Below are positions 18,383 to 27,260 of a DNA stretch of 64,000 nucleotides, piece after piece. The stretch's first letter is position 1, and each line of letters starts with the position of its first letter. The position numbers were made by a program, and so were the translations under genes. The notes under the pieces are model-generated. The model searched no databases and was not told the DNA's origin. It worked only from the letters and a program-made list of their open reading frames with translations. Source of the DNA: Sphingomonadaceae bacterium (GTDB lineage Bacteria > Pseudomonadota > Alphaproteobacteria > Sphingomonadales > Sphingomonadaceae); assembly GCA_009926135.1 (NCBI GenBank), contig RFPL01000006.1, forward strand, positions 62,001 through 126,000. Reading direction: 5' to 3'.

Positions 18383-18977
18383 GGAAGACGATCACCCGGG
18401 ACGGTCGCCGATCGCTGGGCGCGAGCGGCCGCAGAGCGGCGAAATGCTGCAAGTCGCGCTGCGATCCGGCGACCGACCGGACGACCCGGATCCCGGAGTT
18501 TGGGTCTAACCCGAGCCAGAGGCCCCTGGCCTTGCACGACAAGGCCAGGGGCGACCGGCGTCGAACTCTGCGCCGTCCGACGCATGGAAGCAGAGCGGGC
18601 CTCTTGGCGTTGCATTGTTATGTCACGATCCTTGAACGGGGTGTGCAGACCCAGATCGTCCGCTCTCTTCCATAACTGCTTCAGGGCCGAGGGGGCATGT
18701 TTGCCGATCAAACCCGGTCTTGGCGGGGGACTGTCGAGGGTCGGCGTCGCGTCCGCTTGTCACAAAAATTAAATCGGTGTCATGTTCGTGGGCTGCCTCC
18801 TCTACAGGCCGGAGATGCGTCAGTTCCGCGTTCCAAGTGAGCGCAAATGTCGAGCGAAGTTCGATCCGGCGGAAAGACTGACAAAAAGTTCATCAGCAAC
18901 TCAGCGTGACGCCACACGCACGGCGGAAGCTTCATCGTCCAGCGAAGGTCGCTGTTCGCTTCTCGGGAGATCGCGGT
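18383..18977. other. 595-bp stretch with one strong hairpin and no recognised gene
   Basis: Apart from the hairpin at 18522-18552 and the upstream regions of two divergent genes, I see nothing. The frames present are short and not protein-like. An A/T-rich segment near 18765-18780 (ACAAAAATTAAAT) could be a promoter. Confidence 0.4.
18522..18552. terminator. perfect 13-bp hairpin
   Basis: GCCCCTGGCCTTG (18522-18534) and CAAGGCCAGGGGC (18540-18552) form a perfect stem with a 5-nt loop. There is no T-run on either side, so it is not a textbook terminator. It lies between the divergent MliC-like gene and the secreted-protein gene. Confidence 0.4.
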
Positions 18978-19418
18978 ATGGAACTGGTTTCGGCTCGACA
19001 TGCTTTGGCCTGCGAGGAGGCTCGCAGACCTCCCGTCTACGGCCTGTCCATTGGCGTTGCCGCCATGGTGCTTGCGACGCTCACGCCGTCGGGCACCGCG
19101 ATCGCTCAACCGAATGAAGGGCGGTCACCCGATCGGATCTCGTCCGTGACGGTTTTCGGCAACGATCCCTGTCCGTCAGGGACCGAAGACGAAATCGTGG
19201 TATGCGGGCGCGAACCCGAATCCGAGCGCTACCGGATTCCCAAGAGTCTGCGCGAGGTCAAATATTCGCCGCCTGCGCAGAGCTGGACCAGTCGCGTGCA
19301 CACGCTCGACGATCTCGCGCGAACGAGCATGCCGAACAGTTGTTCGGTCGTGGGCACCGGCGGGCAGACCGGCTGCTATGCGCACGCGCTCGAACGATGG
19401 TTCGCCGAACGGCGCTAA
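18978..19418 (+). CDS. small secreted protein with EIVVCGR motif
   Basis: A 146-residue protein. The start M-E-L-V-S-A-R-H was chosen because GGGAGA lies 8 nt upstream. An internal hydrophobic segment (G-L-S-I-G-V-A-A-M-V-L-A-T-L, residues about 22-36) is a late signal peptide. The mature part shows P-C-P-S-G-T-E-D-E-I-V-V-C-G-R-E and Y-R-I-P-K-S-L-R, typical of a family of small exported proteins of sphingomonads with unknown function. Two more Cys (S-C-S, G-C-Y) occur near the end. Confidence 0.72.
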   Translation: MELVSARHALACEEARRPPVYGLSIGVAAMVLATLTPSGTAIAQPNEGRSPDRISSVTVFGNDPCPSGTEDEIVVCGREPESERYRIPKSLREVKYSPPAQSWTSRVHTLDDLARTSMPNSCSVVGTGGQTGCYAHALERWFAERR

Positions 19419-19594
19419 CCATCTGGTCCGTCGCTTCGGCCTCGAGCCATGCCGAGTGCGGTCGTTGGTGTTCGCCGAGCGAAGATCGCTGACCAGGCCG
19501 CCCGGCAAAATCGAACCGTACCCGTCCGACTGGATCGGCTCTCCATTCCGCCGTCCACGCTCGTCCATGTACGGGTCTCACGGAAACGGCACGC

Positions 19595-20956
19595 CTAACT
19601 TCGCCCCGACTGGCTCGACCCAAGCCGTCGTCGTTTGAGCGCAGCTCCCACCGGAACGCAGACCGCGATCAGCCCGGCCATGTAAAGGCCGCTGACGGGT
19701 TCGGCGGCGATGAAGGCGATCAGGAGGCCCGCATTGAGCACACAGGCCAGAGCAGGCAAAACCGGATAGCCGATGGCGCGGAAGGGTCGCGACAGGTCTG
19801 GTCGCCTGGCGCGCAGCGCGAACAGCGAGGTTGAATAGATCAGGAAAACAAAGCTTGCCAGCGCCGCCATAAGTTTGAACAGGAACACGAAGCCGCCCGA
19901 GAATATCAGGACCAGAGCGAGCGCGGTGGTGATGACCAATGCCCGATCGGGCGTGCCGCCCTTGTTGACCTGCATCGCAGCCTTCGGGAACAGCCCGTCC
20001 CTTGCCATCCCGTAGAGAATCCGGGGGCCGGCCATCACCAGCGCATTCAGCGCCCCGACGACAATCATGATTGCGATCAGCGCGACGATTGCTCCACCCG
20101 AGCGGCCGAACGCATTCTCGATCACCAGCGCGACGGGCAAGTCCGAAGCCCGTAGCGCCGGCAAGTCGAGCGCATTCAACAGGCTGAGATTGAGCGCGAC
20201 ATAGATTGCCGAAACCAGCAGAACAGAGACGCCCAGCGCCCGCGGGATATTGCGCGCAGCGTTGCGGTCTTCTTCGACGAAATAGATCGGTGCCTGCCAC
20301 CCGGCATAGGCACCATAGATCAATTGGTATGCGCTCACGATCGCCAGCAGCCCGGCCCCCTGCGCCGCAGGCGATGCCGAGTTGGTTTGCGCGGCGATGC
20401 CGCTGACCGGAACCGGTTCGGCCAGGAAGGCCACTGCGATCACCCCGCCGATCAGCCCGACCTTGGCGATGCTGCCGGCAACCTGCGCGACCTGACCGCC
20501 GCGAACCCCGGTCCAGTTGATCGCCACGACAGCGAGCGCGAATCCCGAAGCGATCAGAGCCGTGTGCGAAGCGGTGCCTGGCAGGATGATTGCCAGGAAA
20601 TTGGCGGAGGCAACCGAGAGCGCCGAAATCGACGCGGTTCGGGCCAGCCATTCGGTCCAGCCCGCCAGCAGCGCCGTGGTTTCTCCGAATGCCGCCCGCA
20701 CGGCCACAAAGCTGCCGCCGGCCTTGGGCAGGCATGTTGCCAGTTCCGCCGCCACGTTCGCGAGCAGCAGTGCATGGACACCCCCGAACACCCATAGCCC
20801 GATCACCATCCAGGCAGATCCGACCTGATCGGCAACCAGCCCCGGGGTGCGCATGATGCCCGATCCGATGATATTGCCGACGCTGACGGCGAGCGCGAAG
20901 GCGATGCCGAGGCGCGGCTTGAGCTGGCCCGTGTCGGGGATGGCAATGGCGGTCAC
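19595..20956 (-). CDS. APC superfamily amino-acid permease
   Basis: A 453-residue transporter with about 12 membrane helices. The first helix carries the APC signature G-N-I-I-G-S-G-I-M-R-T-P-G, which binds the substrate backbone in the family. Other family marks are F-V-E-E-D-R-N-A-A-R-N-I-P-R and the terminal helices with D-L-S-R-P-F-R-A-I-G-Y-P. Its start overlaps the stop of the POT transporter gene by 4 nt, so it is the last gene of the minus-strand run that ends here. The amino-acid substrate cannot be told from the sequence. Confidence 0.9.
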   Translation of the reverse strand: MTAIAIPDTGQLKPRLGIAFALAVSVGNIIGSGIMRTPGLVADQVGSAWMVIGLWVFGGVHALLLANVAAELATCLPKAGGSFVAVRAAFGETTALLAGWTEWLARTASISALSVASANFLAIILPGTASHTALIASGFALAVVAINWTGVRGGQVAQVAGSIAKVGLIGGVIAVAFLAEPVPVSGIAAQTNSASPAAQGAGLLAIVSAYQLIYGAYAGWQAPIYFVEEDRNAARNIPRALGVSVLLVSAIYVALNLSLLNALDLPALRASDLPVALVIENAFGRSGGAIVALIAIMIVVGALNALVMAGPRILYGMARDGLFPKAAMQVNKGGTPDRALVITTALALVLIFSGGFVFLFKLMAALASFVFLIYSTSLFALRARRPDLSRPFRAIGYPVLPALACVLNAGLLIAFIAAEPVSGLYMAGLIAVCVPVGAALKRRRLGSSQSGRS

Positions 20957-22341
20957 GCGCTGCCTCCGGTCGGCAATTCAGAATCTGCCAGCGCGCGCGT
21001 GATGGCGGGTCCGAACAGGAATGCAGCGAACGCGCCGCACGCCGAAATGGCGGTGTTGACGATCCAGAAGGTTGCGGGACCCATCCATTCATAGAGGCTG
21101 CCGACGAGGCCGCCGCAGACGTTGGAGCCAAAAATGACCAGATAGGCCAGCGCCATCAGCCGGGCACCGAGCTGGCCGGGCGCATGGCGCGAGACAAAGG
21201 CAAGCAGAACCGGCCAATACCACATGAAGGCGATGCCCGTGCTGGCAAAGCCCAGCATCGGCAGCCAGACGCCGGTGCGACCGTCCCCCGCCAAGAGCGC
21301 GGCGGCAATCAGCAAACCGCCGGATGCAAGCTGGAGCGTCGCACCAATCCCGATCTTGACGATATCGTTCGGCTCGCTGCGCCGCCGCGCCATTCGGGCC
21401 CACATCGCGATCAGGCTGGGCGTGATCAGGATGCTGACGATCGAATCGAACGAAGCGAACCAAGCCACCGGGACAGGTCCGATCGGGGTAGCCATATCGA
21501 CATGCCCGCTCACCCAGAGCAGCCCGGTGTTGAGGAACTGGTCATAGGCCATTTGCGGAAAGAACGTGATCGCCATCACCGCAGTGACCAGCCACACCCG
21601 GCGCTTCTCTTCGCGCGTCAGCGGCGGATGGGCCGCGCGCGCCGCGCCATCCGCTCGCTCTTCCGGCAAATCCTTCTGCCCGGCAAGGTAGACCGCGCAG
21701 GCCAGCAGCATCAGGATGCCCGCCGTCGCGAAGCCTGCATGCCAGCCATAAATCTGCGCGATCAGCCCGCACGCGAGCGGCCCCGCCGCGGCGCCGATAT
21801 TGATCCCGGTCGAGAAAATCGCGTAGCCTTGGCTGGCTCGGGACTTGTCGCCGGGCGGGTAGAGATGGCCGACTTGCGCGGCGATATTGCCTTTCAGGCA
21901 GCCGGAACCCAGAATCAGCAGCAGCAACGCGAGCAGGAAGCTTGCCTCGAACACCATCGCCATATGGCCGATCGTCATCAGTACGACGCCGATCAGCACC
22001 GTCCGCTTCGCGCCCAGCCAGCGATCTGCGACATAGCCGCCGAGCGGCGCGGTGAAATAGACTAGCCCGGCGTAGAAGCCGAAAATCTGGCTGGAGAGCG
22101 CGATCGGCGACAATGGTCCGAACGCGCCTTCGAGCACAGCCTTGAGGCTCACCATTCCCGCGACGTTCTCGACATGCCCGGGCAGCAGGAGTTCCTGCAC
22201 CATGTAAAGCCCGAGCAGTGCTCGCATCCCGTAGAACGAGAACCGCTCCCACATCTCGGTGAAGGCGAGATAGGCAAGGCCGCGGGGATGGCCAAAAAAG
22301 GTGCCGGAAGCTGGACCGATTTCGAGTGCTGCGGTCGCCAT
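20953..22341 (-). CDS. POT/PTR2-family peptide transporter
   Basis: A 462-residue proton-coupled oligopeptide transporter. The N-terminal helix pattern F-T-E-M-W-E-R-F-S-F-Y-G-M-R (E-x-x-E-R-F-type motif for proton coupling) is clear. Also visible are G-G-Y-V-A-D-R-W-L-G-A-K and the PTR2 signature F-S-T-G-I-N-I-G-A-A-A-G-P-L. About 12-14 helices. The start M-A-T-A-A-L lies 1 nt past the upstream stop. Pairing with an APC permease in one operon fits uptake of a peptide and handling of its amino acids; the specific substrate is unknown. Confidence 0.92.
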   Translation of the reverse strand: MATAALEIGPASGTFFGHPRGLAYLAFTEMWERFSFYGMRALLGLYMVQELLLPGHVENVAGMVSLKAVLEGAFGPLSPIALSSQIFGFYAGLVYFTAPLGGYVADRWLGAKRTVLIGVVLMTIGHMAMVFEASFLLALLLLILGSGCLKGNIAAQVGHLYPPGDKSRASQGYAIFSTGINIGAAAGPLACGLIAQIYGWHAGFATAGILMLLACAVYLAGQKDLPEERADGAARAAHPPLTREEKRRVWLVTAVMAITFFPQMAYDQFLNTGLLWVSGHVDMATPIGPVPVAWFASFDSIVSILITPSLIAMWARMARRRSEPNDIVKIGIGATLQLASGGLLIAAALLAGDGRTGVWLPMLGFASTGIAFMWYWPVLLAFVSRHAPGQLGARLMALAYLVIFGSNVCGGLVGSLYEWMGPATFWIVNTAISACGAFAAFLFGPAITRALADSELPTGGSA

Positions 22342-22342
22342 A

Positions 22343-23395
22343 TCAGCGTCCCACCCGTTCGAGCACGCGCCGCCAGGTCTTGCCGTCGCCGATCTCGAGA
22401 CGGTTGCCGGTGAGGCGGAACGGGCGGGGCTGATCGGTCCCGGCGTAGCCGTTGCTGAGATCGCTGGTGACGCGGTGGACCACCACGCCCTTGGTCCAAT
22501 CGACGGTATAGGTCCCCCAATAGGCAACCGTACCGTCGAGCAGCGCCCGCATCTGGTCGGAGGAGCATGCGGGCAGAGGTGTATCGTCTATCCTGCCCGG
22601 TCCTGATTTCTTGCTCGGGGCCAGGCAATTCGGGTTGGCCGGATTGGCAATATGGATGATCACACGCCCGTCGGCGGTATAGACGAACAGGCCGCTTGGC
22701 TGCTTGCCGAAGCGGTGCACGGTCTTGCCGTTCTCTAGGTCCTCGAACTCGACAAGCCGCCAGGTCCCTACCAAAACCCCCGTATCTGTGGCTGAAGCCG
22801 CATTTGCGACTGCCGCCTGCTGCGCCGGCGGAGCAGGCTTGACCCGATCATCCGCCGGATTCAGCGCATAGCCAAGTTGTTCGGCAAGATGGAGGCGGTC
22901 GTATGACGCCCAATTCTCGACAATCCGGCCATTGGCGATGCGATAGATGTTCACATAACGCACGGTCACCGGCGTGGGAGCCGCAAGGACCATGCCGCGA
23001 TAGGTACCCGTGTAGGTCCCGGTCCATATCGACCGCACGGCGACGAGATCGCCTTCCGCCATCACCATGTCGATGCTGATCTTGCGGTCGGGCAAGGCTG
23101 CACACATCGGGCATCGCTCTCCGAGATTGGCACTCGTCGTGGCACGCCGACTCTCGCCATTGGGGCTGTGCGTTTCTCCTTCGCCCCCCCTGATCGCGTT
23201 GAGCGCCGTGATATCACCTGTCTCCAGAGCCTTCAGGAATGCACGGACCAGCGCCTTGTTGGCTTCCAGCCGGTTGGCTGGAGTTTCGTGCTGCACGGGC
23301 GGCTCCGCGGTCGAAGCCGCGCTTGCGACCGCAGCTATCGTGATGATCGCAGTGGCGAGAACCAGGCGGAAGCAGGTGATTCTGAGGCCAGGCAT
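22343..23395 (-). CDS. secreted SnoaL-like plus lipocalin-like fusion protein
   Basis: A 350-residue protein. Start M-P-G-L-R is preferred over an ATG 13 codons earlier because GAGGAG lies 9 nt upstream and a signal peptide follows (to A-S-A). Residues about 45-185 form a SnoaL/NTF2-like domain (V-R-A-F-L-K-A-L-E-T-G-D-I-T-A-L; Y-R-I-A-N-G-R-I-V-E-N-W). Residues about 215-350 match lipocalin-like domains (L-V-G-T-W-R-L-V-E-F-E-D...L-E-I-G-D-G-K-T-W-R-R-V). Both folds bind small hydrophobic molecules. It is packed between MFS and POT genes, so a role in handling a transported compound is inferred. Confidence 0.75.
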   Translation of the reverse strand: MPGLRITCFRLVLATAIITIAAVASAASTAEPPVQHETPANRLEANKALVRAFLKALETGDITALNAIRGGEGETHSPNGESRRATTSANLGERCPMCAALPDRKISIDMVMAEGDLVAVRSIWTGTYTGTYRGMVLAAPTPVTVRYVNIYRIANGRIVENWASYDRLHLAEQLGYALNPADDRVKPAPPAQQAAVANAASATDTGVLVGTWRLVEFEDLENGKTVHRFGKQPSGLFVYTADGRVIIHIANPANPNCLAPSKKSGPGRIDDTPLPACSSDQMRALLDGTVAYWGTYTVDWTKGVVVHRVTSDLSNGYAGTDQPRPFRLTGNRLEIGDGKTWRRVLERVGR

Positions 23396-23435
23396 GGTGG
23401 CACTCCTCGGTGGCAACTGATCGAGTTCGGCCATC

Positions 23436-24731
23436 TCACCGTCCCACCTTGGCGGCGAGGGCGAAGCCCGCCGCGACGAGATTGCAGATCACCATCGCCG
23501 CGAACATCGCGGGCAGGCCGCCGAGGCCGTCGAGCCAGCCGAGCGAGAACGCGGCGAGCGTCCGCCCAAGGTTGAGTAGCGCCATGAATACCGCGAACTG
23601 GGTCGCCGCGATCACCGGGAGGCAGAGCCGCATGGCGAGCGAGCCTGAGACGACGCCGCGCAGCACGGCAAGCGCGGTGTAAATGAAGATCAGCGCGACG
23701 AGGAAGGCAGGGTTGGCCCACAGGCCTTGCAGGAAGTAGGCCGCTGCGGCCAATCCGCCCGCGATCACGGCGCAGATCACGAAGATCCGGCGCGCTCCCC
23801 AGCGCGCGGCGATCCCGCCGAACAGCAAGGCCCCGGCGAGGCCGGCGACCAGACTCGCCTGACCGGTCCAACCGCTGTAGACTGCTTTTTCCCAGCCGAG
23901 CACCTGCGTGGCCAGAAGTGGCGCGAGGCCGAGAAAAATCCCCCACGACACGACAATGGCGATCAGCGCGGGGACCAGCAGCAGGGTCTGCCGGGTGAAC
24001 ATTGCCAGGAACAGGTTCCGGACGATCGGGCCGAACGCGCCGAGATGGAGATCGAGGTTGCGTTGTGAGGCTTCGCCTGCGCTCCAGGGCAATAACCGTT
24101 CGCCGGGCCGTTCGCGCACGAACAGCACCATGACAAGGATGGCAACCACGGCCGAGGCCAGTGTCAACATCGCCGCGGGCAGTCCAAACCAGGCGATCAG
24201 GTAACCGCTGAGCGCCGCGCCGACCGCAATCCCGATTGCTTGCGCGCCGAACATGTAACCATTGACCCGCTCGATTTCGTCAGGGGGCAGTATATCGACA
24301 GCCAGCCCATCGACCGCGACATCCTGCACCGCCGATGACAAGCCGAGCGCGAAAACGAAGCCGGCAATCAGACCGGTCTCGCTCACACCGGGATTTGCCA
24401 GCGCCAATGCGACAAAGCTCAGTGCCAGACCGAGCTGCCCGGCGATGATCCACGGCCGCCTGCGCCCCATGGCGAGAAAGACATAACGGTCCATCGCGAG
24501 GCCATAAGGCAGCTTGAGGGTCCACGGCAGCGCGATCATGGCCAGCACACCGCCGATCGCACCCGCCGATGCGCCATTCTGGGCAAGCCAGGCCGGCAGC
24601 GCGAAGTCGACCAAGCCGAACGGCAGACCTTGCGCGAAATAGAGCAGGATGATCGTGGCGAACCGCAGATTGCGATGCTCGCTGAGCGCTGGAAGGGGCA
24701 ATGCAGGGCGGGCCAGTACGGCTTCAGTCAT
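23436..24731 (-). CDS. MFS transporter, AmpG/PAT-like
   Basis: A 431-residue transporter with 12 helices. The first segment (R-F-A-T-I-I-L-L-Y-F-A-Q-G-L-P-F-G-L) and the loop M-G-R-R-R-P-W-I are typical of the AmpG / peptide-acetyl-CoA-transporter branch of the MFS. GAGGAGAG precedes the ATG. The first codons overlap the end of the upstream SnoaL-like gene by 8 nt. AmpG relatives move muropeptides or acyl-CoA-like molecules, but the branch is broad and the substrate here is unknown. Confidence 0.83.
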   Translation of the reverse strand: MTEAVLARPALPLPALSEHRNLRFATIILLYFAQGLPFGLVDFALPAWLAQNGASAGAIGGVLAMIALPWTLKLPYGLAMDRYVFLAMGRRRPWIIAGQLGLALSFVALALANPGVSETGLIAGFVFALGLSSAVQDVAVDGLAVDILPPDEIERVNGYMFGAQAIGIAVGAALSGYLIAWFGLPAAMLTLASAVVAILVMVLFVRERPGERLLPWSAGEASQRNLDLHLGAFGPIVRNLFLAMFTRQTLLLVPALIAIVVSWGIFLGLAPLLATQVLGWEKAVYSGWTGQASLVAGLAGALLFGGIAARWGARRIFVICAVIAGGLAAAAYFLQGLWANPAFLVALIFIYTALAVLRGVVSGSLAMRLCLPVIAATQFAVFMALLNLGRTLAAFSLGWLDGLGGLPAMFAAMVICNLVAAGFALAAKVGR

Positions 24732-25092
24732 GGAAATACCTCTCCTCGGCAATCCGGCCGTCGCGAACGGTGTAGAGCGCGATTTCGCTGAACGGGTAGC
24801 GCGTGCTGCCGAGCGGGTCGGCGATCATCAGATCGAGAAACAGCGCGAACTGGTTGCCAGTGACGAATGGCCCGTCGATCCCGAGCTCGTCGATCCGTGT
24901 TGCGGCAAAGCGAGCGTGGCATTTGCGGCGTACTTCTGCGACGCCGGTGACCGCAGCGCACATCCCGCGAGCGGAACCGGCCGGTTCGATGCTGGTCACA
25001 TCGGGTGCCCAGTACCGCTCGCCTGCGGCCTCGAACTGGCCAGCGCGAAGCAGCGCGGTGAAATCGCGGGCAATCTCGCGGACGGTCGGCAT
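24724..25092 (-). CDS. SnoaL-like protein
   Basis: A 122-residue cytoplasmic NTF2/SnoaL-like protein without a signal peptide. The pattern V-R-E-I-A-R-D-F-T-A-L-L-R-A-G-Q-F-E-A-A-G-E-R-Y-W begins helix 1, and the last strands read F-S-E-I-A-L-Y-T-V-R-D-G-R-I-A-E-E-R-Y-F. It is the second SnoaL-type gene in this cluster. Overlap with the MFS gene means co-translation. The family includes cyclases, isomerases and binding proteins, so the activity is open. Confidence 0.75.
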   Translation of the reverse strand: MPTVREIARDFTALLRAGQFEAAGERYWAPDVTSIEPAGSARGMCAAVTGVAEVRRKCHARFAATRIDELGIDGPFVTGNQFALFLDLMIADPLGSTRYPFSEIALYTVRDGRIAEERYFHD

Positions 25093-25188
25093 GTGAACCT
25101 CTTTCGCGAAGGTTTGCGCAGCACTGCGGGGCTGGGGCAGGCAGCGCGGGACTATGCGCCACCTGCCCCGGGTCCCGAAGCGGGTCGC

Positions 25189-25635
25189 TTAGTTCAGGAC
25201 CATTTCCTGGTATTGGACCGAACCCAGCTGTTCGCGCATCTTGCCGCGCTCCGCACTTGCCGCGCCGGCCTTGCGATCGTCTTGCGAGAGCAGGGCGTTG
25301 ACCTTCTTGTTGAAGGCTTCTTGCTGCGCGGTGGTGAGAAAGTCCTTGTATTCGATGATCAGGATCACGTCCGGCTCGCCCGAACGCGGATGGGTGCTGA
25401 CCAGGACGTGATAGTCCACAACCAGCCCTTCGGCCCTGGCGAGCTCATTGACCTTCTTCCACTGCCCGGCAAGCCAGTCCATGTAGTTTTCGAACTGGCC
25501 GGGGAGCACATTGATCCGGCCAACCTCCCAGACCGTGCCAGGCTTGTAGCTCGATGCCTGCGCGATCGCCGGGGTGGCCAGAGTGGCGGTGCCCAGCAGC
25601 GAAGCGGCAATGGCCAGGGTCTTGAACAGTTTCAT
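25189..25635 (-). CDS. secreted hypothetical protein
   Basis: A 148-residue protein with a clear signal peptide (M-K-L-F-K-T-L-A...A-I-A, 25 residues). The mature part starts V-W-E-V-G-R-I-N-V-L-P-G-Q-F-E-N-Y-M-D-W-L and continues V-D-Y-H-V-L-V-S-T-H-P-R-S-G-E-P-D-V-I-L-I-I-E-Y-K-D, which recalls dimeric alpha/beta-barrel (NIPSNAP/Dabb-like) folds, but the assignment is weak. It lies in the same direction between the SnoaL-like and MFS genes. Confidence 0.65.
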   Translation of the reverse strand: MKLFKTLAIAASLLGTATLATPAIAQASSYKPGTVWEVGRINVLPGQFENYMDWLAGQWKKVNELARAEGLVVDYHVLVSTHPRSGEPDVILIIEYKDFLTTAQQEAFNKKVNALLSQDDRKAGAASAERGKMREQLGSVQYQEMVLN

Positions 25636-25686
25636 CGTATCACTCCTTCAACTTGCCCGCTCGGGTTGAACGGGCCTTCCCAAAAT

Positions 25687-27009
25687 TCAGGCCACGGCCA
25701 GCGCGGTGCGTGGCTCTCGCCGGCGCATCTGGCGCCCCATCAGCAAAATCAGTCCGGTCAGGATCGCCGCGACCAGCGAGAGCGCGATCAGCCCCGGCTG
25801 GAAGCTGCCGGTCGCATCGCGCGCGAGGCCCCAGGCGAATGGTGCCGAAAACGCCCCGATCTGCGAGATCGTGTTGATCGCCGCCGCGCCGACCGCGAGC
25901 TCGCGCACATGCAGCGCCTCGGGCCAGCCCGACGAAGTCACCGAGGGGACCGCGAAGCAGAAGGTCGCGAACATGAGGTAGCCGATCGCCAGCGGCACGG
26001 TTGAGGTGCTCAGGCCCATCGTCAGCACCGCCACCCCAAGCCCGGCGCAGCACCAGGCCGCTGTGCTCCAGCGGTAGCCGGCGCGGTCGGCGAGGTTGCC
26101 GCAAATCAGGATCGCAGCGACCCCAAGCAATCCGCCCAGTCCCACGATGTATCCGATGCTTGAGACATCGAGTCTGCCAGTCTCAGCGAGCACCAGCGGC
26201 GCATTGAGGACAATCGTGGTCACCACGCACATCGCGGTAAAGCCGATCGCGCCCAGCAACAGCACCCGCGGATTGCGGAACGCGGCGAGGACATTGTGCC
26301 GCGCGGGCTCGCCGATCAGCGCCTGTTCGCGGGCGAGCTCGCGCTGAATCCAGTCCTTTTCGGGCTGGCTGAGCCAATGCGACGACGCCGGGCTATCGGG
26401 CAGGCAGCGCCAGACGATCAGACCGAACAGCACGGTCGGCAGCCCCTGAACCAGGAATAGCCATTGCCAGCCTTCTAGCCCGCCTGTGCCGTCGAGCCCG
26501 AGCAGCCAGCCCGAAACCGCGCCCATCACCACCGAGGCGAGCGGACTGGCGATGAAGAACCGGCTGACCGCACGGCTGCGGTGGCAGGGCGGAAACCAGC
26601 TTGCGAAATAGAAGATCACCCCGGGATAGAACCCCGCTTCGGCCACCCCGAGCAGGAACCGCAGGACGTAAAATTGCAGCGGGGTCTGGACGAACATCAT
26701 CGCCGCCGAGAGCAGCCCCCAGGTGATCATGATCCGCGCGATCCATTGCCGCGCCCCGAACCGGACCAGCATCAGGTTCGACGGAATTTCGAACAGCGCG
26801 TAACCCAGGAAGAACAGGCCCCCGCCCAGCCCATAGATCGTCGCGCTGAATTGCAGATCCTGGTTCATCTGCGCCGCCGCGAAGCTGACGTTGACGCGGT
26901 CCATGTAGGCGCAGAGGTAAGCAATCAGGATCAGAGGCAGGATCCGCCAGAACGCCTTGTTCATCGCCGCGCGGCCAAGCGCCCGATCCGCTGAATTGCC
27001 TGTGCTCAT
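25687..27009 (-). CDS. MFS transporter, anion:cation symporter-type
   Basis: A 440-residue MFS protein. The start M-S-T-G-N-S was chosen because GGAGGGG lies 4-10 nt upstream. N-terminal features Y-M-D-R-V-N-V-S-F-A-A-A-Q-M-N-Q-D-L and E-I-P-S-N-L-M-L-V-R-F-G-A-R are the hallmarks of the ACS family (ExuT/GudP/phthalate permease-like), which imports organic anions such as sugar acids and aromatic acids. It is the first gene of the minus-strand catabolic/transport run, divergent from the serine hydrolase across a 251-bp intergenic region. Confidence 0.88.
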   Translation of the reverse strand: MSTGNSADRALGRAAMNKAFWRILPLILIAYLCAYMDRVNVSFAAAQMNQDLQFSATIYGLGGGLFFLGYALFEIPSNLMLVRFGARQWIARIMITWGLLSAAMMFVQTPLQFYVLRFLLGVAEAGFYPGVIFYFASWFPPCHRSRAVSRFFIASPLASVVMGAVSGWLLGLDGTGGLEGWQWLFLVQGLPTVLFGLIVWRCLPDSPASSHWLSQPEKDWIQRELAREQALIGEPARHNVLAAFRNPRVLLLGAIGFTAMCVVTTIVLNAPLVLAETGRLDVSSIGYIVGLGGLLGVAAILICGNLADRAGYRWSTAAWCCAGLGVAVLTMGLSTSTVPLAIGYLMFATFCFAVPSVTSSGWPEALHVRELAVGAAAINTISQIGAFSAPFAWGLARDATGSFQPGLIALSLVAAILTGLILLMGRQMRRREPRTALAVA

Positions 27010-27126
27010 CGGCCCCTCCAAGCGACGCAGACACAGCTTTCCCGCCAGCGAAACCGGGGGTATCCGGCCTGCTTGTTGGCTTCGAAAATGTCTGCGATCC
27101 GTTGAGGGAATAATGCGGTGACGCTA

Positions 27127-27180
27127 CGTCAAGGGTCAATCCGGGCGACCGTCAATAAAGCGTCAATAAAACGTCAGAGG
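27127..27180. repeat. phased direct repeats in a divergent promoter region
   Basis: CGTCAATAAA occurs at 27150-27159 and again at 27161-27170, followed by ACGTCAGAG. An ACGTCAAGG/GTCAATC pair lies just before (27127-27141). The 11-nt period is one helical turn, as expected of tandem operator half-sites between the divergent MFS and serine-hydrolase genes. Confidence 0.5.
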
Positions 27181-27260
27181 GGCATTGCGCGCGCCAAGGC
27201 GGGTTGAACGGAGCCTGGTTTGTGCCAGGCTTGTCACTCGTCACAGATGGGAGAAACGCG

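Noticed and set aside
24649..26004. 451-codon plus-strand frame
   Set aside because: It overlaps four minus-strand genes with signal peptides, membrane helices and ribosome binding sites; it has no motif of its own.
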